NCBI GenBank assembly: GCA_015499985.1
Contig: JAAAUF010000001.1
Span: 12,068 to 76,067 of the forward strand
Origin: Haplosporangium gracile
Lineage: Eukaryota; Mortierellomycota; Mortierellomycetes; Mortierellales; Mortierellaceae
Length of the DNA stretch: 64,000 nt
Direction of reading: 5' to 3'
Shown here in pieces: positions 58,926 to 64,000 of the stretch. The position numbers and the translations under genes were made by a program. The notes below the pieces were generated by a model that ran no database searches, had not been told where the DNA came from, and worked only from the letters and a program-made list of their open reading frames with translations. Each line of letters opens with the position of its first letter. Within the stretch, counting starts at the first letter, position 1.

Positions 58926-59963
58926 ATGAGTGCAGCGCCATCATCACAGGATACCCCCGTCGCCACAAAGATCACCCAGGAGGTCAAACAGGAAGCTCAT
59001 GACCTTCAGTCAGGGGAGATCGACACCGTCGAGACAAACGCTCGTTACCTCGCTTACCTCGCCCGTTACAAGTCCCTCTTCGTCGCCTCCTCCCGCTATC
59101 TCGCCTACTCTTCCGATGTCGGCGAAGCCTTTCGCCCCGTCACTGCCCCCTTCTTTGTCAATGCCATGTACGGTGGTAAGTTTCTCTCTCTACTTCAGCA
59201 TCACTTTTCGCTTTACTGCCTATTGTACTTTTCGTAGCGACAGCCTTTGTTGTCGATCGCGTCATTACCAGCTCATGAATTTTTTGTCAGATAAGACACG
59301 TTCACCAATTGACTCATTTTTTTTTATTTTGATCGATAATAGTCTCATTCGCATATGTTGGATTTGATGTTGCATACGAGGGATACAAGGCCAAGATCGC
59401 AGGAGCACCCAACGATGTCGTTGGAATGACCGTAAGTGCAAGCGGGATTGAATTCATTTGGCTTGGCATTTACGCTTTTTCAGGACTGCACATATTGCTT
59501 TTTCGGTACTAAACACCTTTTTTGTATGTTTTTCATGGATATCTAGGTCTTGAAGCGTGGTGTTTTCCAAGGTCTCGCCTCTTTGCTCATGGTACGTCTC
59601 TTGGTGTTATTATATGACAGGCCCAGGATTGTAGGATTTCAGGAATGAAAATCAGGCCGGAGTACTCATTGTTTTTCTTATTATCATCTTATTTAGCCTG
59701 CTATCACGATTCACACTGTCGTTCACCAGTCAGGAAAGCTTTTCAAGAACAGCGCCAACGTCGCGTTGAAGAAGTGGGGACCTACCGCTCTCGGCCTTAT
59801 GGTTGTGCCGGCATTGCCCATCATGTTCGATCACCCTATTGAGCATGCCGTCGATAGGGTCTTTGCCATGCTCGAGGGTGGCGGAGGAAAGACCCTTCCC
59901 ATGGAGCCTTCAGAGAAGGAGAAGGTTTTGGATGCTGTTATCAACAAGGAGAAGACCGAGTAG
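58926..59963 (+). CDS. Mitochondrial inner-membrane protein, MTFP1/MTP18-like
   Basis: Exons 58926-59175, 59343-59431, 59547-59591 and 59697-59963 give 216 residues, somewhat longer than human MTFP1 (166). Conserved family features: RYLAYSSDVGEAFRPVTAPF, then a membrane segment with SFAYVGFDVAYEGYK, VLKRGVFQGLASLLMPAITI with HTVVHQ, and KKWGPTALGLMVVPALPIMF, followed by DHPIEHAVD. In animals MTFP1 is an inner-membrane protein that affects mitochondrial fission and coupling. An N-terminal extension of about 40 residues is Gln/Ser-rich and acidic rather than a classical presequence. The C-terminal tail is Lys/Glu-rich. All introns are GT-AG and in phase. Confidence 0.9.
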
Positions 59964-60278
59964 ATTTTATCTATAGTAATGATTTCATATGACAAAAATA
60001 TTACAAAAAGCCATGCCTGGCATAACCAATTAGACAATAGAAAAATAAATCAGGCAGAAGGAAAAAAAATAATGATAAGTGATGTCGTTATTGCAGACTT
60101 TTTTATTTTGTAGAAATGGTGGCGCTGGCGGGAAGAAAAAAAATTGTGGCAGGAGAGTGGCTTTTCATGAAAGTCAAAATCTCGTGTTCGGCCTCTCACT
60201 TCTCGTGCCTGTCACCCATGGTCACCATCCATATCACTACGATACCAACTCATTCGACCACGTCAAAAAAATCAACAT

Positions 60279-60746
60279 TCAATTGAATGACGGACATTGT
60301 GCTTTGCTGATCAATATCAAGACGAAGGACTGGAACGCACTCCAGTCTGCTTTTTCTGGTATCATTCTAATCTCTAATTCGCACCATTCGACCATGCACA
60401 GCAAAAAAAAAAAGATGCGACATTGACGCGCTGCCAAGCCGAGGCACCAGTTGTACTTTCGGCCAAGCCTCGCGTCATCCGAACGGACCATGGATCGGTG
60501 CTCTTCCACGAATTCGATTTTGAGACCCTGCAGCTGCAGCTCCAGCTGAGTTACCCATGAGGCATTAGGCTGTGGAATCAAAGTGATCTTTGTGCAGGGT
60601 CTGCAGTGTATATAGTCAAAATCTGATCTTCTTTGTTTATGGTGGTTGAAGTCGTGGGAGAAGTTCGATCGAGTTGGACGATGTCTCCAAACAAACTCAG
60701 GTTTGTAACATACCTGTGCCATAATTTGTCGATAAAGAGCGCACAT
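60279..60746 (-). CDS. Possible small gene or relic, unknown
   Basis: A 156-codon minus-strand frame from an ATG at 60746. Its middle (RPCTKITLIPQPNASWVTQL, then GLKIEFVEEHRSMVRSDDAR and LGRKYNW) has the balanced composition of real protein, unlike neighbouring random frames. The frame then runs through a poly-T-derived FFFLL and ends at 60279. A GTATGT donor just after MAQ suggests that the start could be spliced. I do not recognise the family. It could be a small spliced gene, a relic, or chance. Confidence 0.3.
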   Translation of the reverse strand: MCALYRQIMAQVCYKPEFVWRHRPTRSNFSHDFNHHKQRRSDFDYIHCRPCTKITLIPQPNASWVTQLELQLQGLKIEFVEEHRSMVRSDDARLGRKYNWCLGLAARQCRIFFFLLCMVEWCELEIRMIPEKADWSAFQSFVLILISKAQCPSFN

Positions 60747-61084
60747 TGACAAAATTGTCTGATGTCTTTCCTTGAAGAGTAATTTCGGATAGGCGATGGG
60801 ACTAAAGAAGATAGATGCAAAAAGGGTGAATTTTAAAAGTGTATGACGGAAGAGTATGTGGCCCAGGTCTCGAGGAGACTTTCACGGGTCTGGAATGTCC
60901 CATGAACCCTCAACGAGAGGAACGGGAAAAAAGCGAGTTCGAGACCATGGGGAGTAAAAATTGTAATGTAGTGAACTTGTTCTCTCTTCCCTTTTCTTCA
61001 ATTAATTGCGCTTCTCAACTTCCCAACCAACCCTTCTTTTTAAGACTCCGAGATAACACACGCTCTCAGCTGTCCTTTGTTTGA

Positions 61085-61112
<28 letters not shown>
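61085..61112. repeat. (GT)14 microsatellite
   Basis: Fourteen GT units, followed by an interrupted tail (ATGTGTGTGTATG), about 390 bp upstream of the next gene. Confidence 0.85.
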
Positions 61113-61119
<7 letters not shown>

Positions 61120-61498
61120 TGTATGAGAGTGAATTTTCCTTATTTTTTTGTTCACCGTCCTCTCATCAACAACCATTTTTTACACTCCTGAAATAGAATA
61201 GGAAATAACTGAAAAGCTCGGACTTTGCGTGGAATTAAGGAAGACAGAAGAGAGAACGTGGGCCATCACACACCGCATACTTTTTTCCTTTCTCTTTTCA
61301 TTTTCTTTTCTTATTACTTATTCGATTATTCATCCGAAACTATAACAACAACAACAACGGCCTCTCTCATCCTTCCACTCCTCATCGCACCTCTCCATTC
61401 AACTACACACTCAATCGACCTCGGCACAATCTTACCTCGTCACCAACTCTCTTTTTTTAACCTCTCCTTTTTTTTTTTACCAAACCTCATCATATCTA

Positions 61499-62309
61499 AT
61501 GTGCCGCCGAGTTGTCTGTCACGACTGTGGAAAGTTCACCTGGGAAGGTAAGCCCATCGCTCCACTCCCTTCCCTTCCTCTCGCCTCTATCCTATCCTCG
61601 CAACCAATACACACGCAACACTTGTCTATATCATTCAATAAAAAAAAATAATCAGCAAGCAAGATTTTTATTAACGCTCGAGAACAAAAACAAAATATAC
61701 ATCTCCATCTTTCATATCCCTTTTGTTTCCGTAGGATGCGGTCTTCATATTGCCCAGGCACTAGCAGGTCTCTCACTTGAACAAATCTGTTCATGCGACG
61801 ATGATCGCGACAGTGAACACTCCTGGGCCACCATCACCGCCTCAGCTACACCTACCTCGTCCTCTACAGTATCAGCACCGCGGGGAGGAGAAGCAACGCG
61901 ATACCCTCTCCCCTATTCTGGCGCCAGCGCAGCAGCAGCCTCTGTAGCCTCCCTGTCATCACTACGAAGCACCGGAGCTGCTTTAGAGACATGCCACAAC
62001 GATGACAATGATGGTAGCTCCATCATCGATAACACCACAATTGTGGCTGATGATACAACGACGACGCGATGTTCAGACACACCGGCCGCGGTTGAATACA
62101 AACTGTCCAAGATCTCGGCCACGTCCGCCACCGAGGCAGCCATCCGAATGACGAAGCAGGCCGCAGCTCTGGAAGAGCTCAAGCGTCGGAAAGAGGAGAA
62201 GGATCGAGAGTTGAAGGAACATAACCAAGGTGCGCTCGACAAATTGTTACAGGGGCTTGGGGAAGCTGTTGATGACGGCGATAAGAAGGAAGGCGGCGAC
62301 TTTGCATGA
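61499..62309 (+). CDS. Small protein with conserved N-terminal cysteine motif (MCRRVVCHDCGKFTW family)
   Basis: Exons 61499-61547 and 61735-62309 give 207 residues. The join makes MCRRVVCHDCGKFTW-EGCGLHIAQALAG and then CSCD: a C-x4-C-x2-C, W-x-GCG-H, and C-x-C pattern, which should bind a metal. Plants and many fungi have short proteins with this pattern (MCRxxxCxxCGKxTWxGCGxH), of unknown function. The rest is low complexity (Ser, Ala, Thr, Asp) followed by a charged helix (ALEELKRRKEEKDRELKEHN). The intron falls just before the GCG. Recognition is from the motif; no function is proposed. Confidence 0.75.
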
Positions 62310-62786
62310 GACGAATGAGGAAATAAGGCAATACAACACATTGAATACCCGTACAGCATGTTATCTTTTTTTTTTTTCTGCAGTTCCTTTTCCCACTTCC
62401 CCAACATCCCCTCTCCTCTCCTCGTCAATTGATTAGTTTTTTTTTCCGTCTTTCTGTTCCTTTTCTTTTCCTGCCGACTCGTTTTCTTCCCAGTTTACCA
62501 TTTTTTTTTTCATTTCCACCGCGCTCTTCCTTGAGCATTGTCGTGTTCATTTTTTGTCAGATCATACCATACATATCCATAGCAAACCAGTCATAGTTCC
62601 CATCGTCGTCGTTGGCCCATCCACCCATCCCATAGCAACTATGCGTCAAAAAAAGACCAGCACCTTCTCCCATTGGCTTCCACCCTTAATTAATAAACGA
62701 AAATTGTCAAATTCAAGATAGGCACATGTGTATTGGTTTTATTCACGCCGAATCTGCGAGGCTGAGGCGTCAGATCAAAAAAAATA
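62310..62786. other. Convergent 3' region
   Basis: 477 bp between two convergent stops. T-rich runs on the plus strand and a TTAATTAATAAA-like signal at about 62685 serve as 3' ends; no gene. Confidence 0.45.
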
Positions 62787-64000
62787 TTAGTTGCGCAAGA
62801 GCCGGTTAACGGCCTTCTTGAACTTAAACATCCCACCACCCTTCTTCTTGCCAACACCAGTAGCTCCACCACCAGCGATTCCATTGCCCCAGGCATGACC
62901 ACGAACACTATCCTCATCCTCCTCATCCTCATCCTCCTCCCCATCATCCTCATCATCCTCATCTCCAGGTCCAGACCGGATATCAAACGGCGCCTCGTAC
63001 TCATAATCATCATACTCGTACTCGATCGCATCGTCCTCATAATAGAACTTGGAGTTTTGTTTCTCCTCATCATAATTGGGGTTGCCGATCCAGGGTGCCT
63101 GGGTGATGAGGACGTCGGCGGGGACAGGGGTATAGGGTTGATTGTAGTATTCCTCGTCGTATTCCGGGTCCGGATGAGGTCCTGACTTGTCGCCTCCCTT
63201 CTTGGCCTTCTTCTTGGCCGCGGCTGCCGCCTTCTTCTTCTTGTCCTTGTCCGAGCCAGGGTTGGAGACGGGAGGAGGTGGAGTCTCGGACCGCTCGATG
63301 GTGACGATGGTGATTATATCACCGAAAATGACCTTGCGGGATCCCTTGGCTTCGCGAGCTCGTGCGCGGGCAATCGGCGTTTTGATGATGGCGGACTTGA
63401 CGGCCCCATAGTGGCGTTGATGTGGGTTCTGTTGCAGTTGGTGCTGGTATTGGTATGGATTGCTGTTGTTGTTGTTGTTGTTGTTGTTTGTGGTAGAAGA
63501 GGTGGTCGAGATAGAGCCCTGACTATGAGACCTCATCCGGCTGCTGTTGAGGCGGTTGGAGAGCATTTCCGAAGGCGTAGCGCCGCCACCGTTGGCAGAG
63601 GGCGAGTAAAGAGCAGGCGAAGACGAAGAATAATGAGGAAGCGAGCTGCCATCATAAGGTCGTGATGAGTTTGACTGTTGTTGGTGCTGGTGCTGGTGCC
63701 GTTGCTGTTGTCGGTAATGTGATTGGTCTTCGCTCTGACTCTGATGCTGGCCACGAGAGAGAGAAGTGACACTGTTGTTTTGTACTTGATGGTGGTACAA
63801 ATGCTGCTGGTTTGACCCAGCGGCTCGATCCTTTGACCGACCGTTGGTCAAATAATTGAGCTGACTAGGGCGTGAGCTGCTCTTGTTGCTAGTGCTACTG
63901 CTGGTACTGTGTCCTTGTCCTGTACTGTCATTGCTATTGCTGTGGTAGCCGTGCGAGTTATTGCTGGGCGTTGATAATAATGATGCTGCTCCTGCTGTGG
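62787..64000 (-). CDS. Low-complexity acidic/His-Gln-rich protein, 5' end beyond window
   Basis: The frame is open from the window edge to the stop at 62787 (about 404 residues seen). It begins in Ser/Asn/His/Gln-rich sequence with several polyQ and polyN tracts, then a conserved-looking basic segment (IIKTPIARARAREAKGSRK) and KVIFGDIITIVTIER, a Lys/Ala run (KDKKKKAAAAAKKKAKKGG), then an acidic part with Tyr (YEYDDYEYEAPFD and EDEDEEDEDS) and a basic end (GGMFKFKKAVNRLLRN). I do not recognise the family. The FGDIITIV strand-like segment and the basic C-terminus are the parts most likely to be conserved. Start and any introns lie outside. Confidence 0.65.
   Translation of the reverse strand, partial: TAGAASLLSTPSNNSHGYHSNSNDSTGQGHSTSSSTSNKSSSRPSQLNYLTNGRSKDRAAGSNQQHLYHHQVQNNSVTSLSRGQHQSQSEDQSHYRQQQRHQHQHQQQSNSSRPYDGSSLPHYSSSSPALYSPSANGGGATPSEMLSNRLNSSRMRSHSQGSISTTSSTTNNNNNNNNSNPYQYQHQLQQNPHQRHYGAVKSAIIKTPIARARAREAKGSRKVIFGDIITIVTIERSETPPPPVSNPGSDKDKKKKAAAAAKKKAKKGGDKSGPHPDPEYDEEYYNQPYTPVPADVLITQAPWIGNPNYDEEKQNSKFYYEDDAIEYEYDDYEYEAPFDIRSGPGDEDDEDDGEEDEDEEDEDSVRGHAWGNGIAGGGATGVGKKKGGGMFKFKKAVNRLLRN

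Larger units (their letters stand above)
59964..61498. other. Spacer with the MTFP1 3' end and the leader of the next gene
   Basis: Apart from the frame at 60279-60746 and a GT repeat, only short frames are present. The last 150 bp before 61499 are CT- and CAA-rich, as expected of a fungal 5' leader. Confidence 0.45.

Overview
This 64 kb window is nuclear DNA of a filamentous fungus. Genes are protein coding, split by short introns (mostly 50-320 bp, GT-AG, branch-like CTAAC/CTAAT, YAG acceptors), with CT-rich leaders, AATAAA signals and many CAA/CAG-type low-complexity tracts. A velvet regulator, a mitochondrial NADH kinase, an LOA1/VPS66-like acyltransferase, an animal-like BK channel and a focadhesin-like protein together suggest an early-diverging lineage, most likely Mortierellomycota or another Mucoromycota. 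The lineage is inferred from gene content, not from a marker search. All exon joins were made by eye; each gene called complete keeps one open frame across every join.

Layout. 0-10 kb: a possible first exon of a mitochondrial protein, a broken copy of the complex III hinge protein gene (QCR6), a large Myb/SANT protein (-), ribosomal protein uS7/RPS5 (+), and a decayed C2H2 zinc-finger gene. 10-14 kb: no gene seen. 14-19 kb: a velvet-domain regulator and an ER-lumenal TPR/J-domain co-chaperone (P58IPK type). 19-22.7 kb: no gene seen, several simple repeats. 22.7-25.2 kb: ornithine decarboxylase with a long AUG-free leader, then a 70-base assembly gap. 25.7-35 kb: a CtIP/Sae2/Ctp1 DNA-end resection factor (+) facing tail to tail a BK-type potassium channel (-). 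36-40 kb: two related four-helix membrane proteins in tandem. 41-47 kb: CPSF30/Yth1 (-), NADH kinase (+) and ESCRT-II Vps22/SNF8 (-). 47-52 kb: a DEAD-box helicase fold that has lost its catalytic motifs (-), and an LPA-acyltransferase-like protein (+). 52-58 kb: a 2,021-residue focadhesin-like protein (-). 59-64 kb: an MTFP1-like mitochondrial protein (+), a small cysteine-motif protein (+) and the 3' part of a low-complexity protein (-) that leaves the window.

The genes are housekeeping and regulatory loci in ordinary eukaryotic order, not an operon or cluster. Divergent pairs (Myb/uS7, CPSF30/NADH kinase, pseudo-helicase/LOA1, focadhesin-like/MTFP1) share 0.3-1 kb intergenic spacers; convergent pairs are only about 100-150 bp apart. 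No tRNA, rRNA, CRISPR array or intact mobile element was seen. The most unusual items are the catalytically dead DEAD-box protein, the BK channel without an acidic calcium bowl, the tandem CCCC membrane proteins with the same TATA element, the acyltransferase with Trp in place of the expected catalytic His, two GC-AG first introns, and the two pseudogenes.
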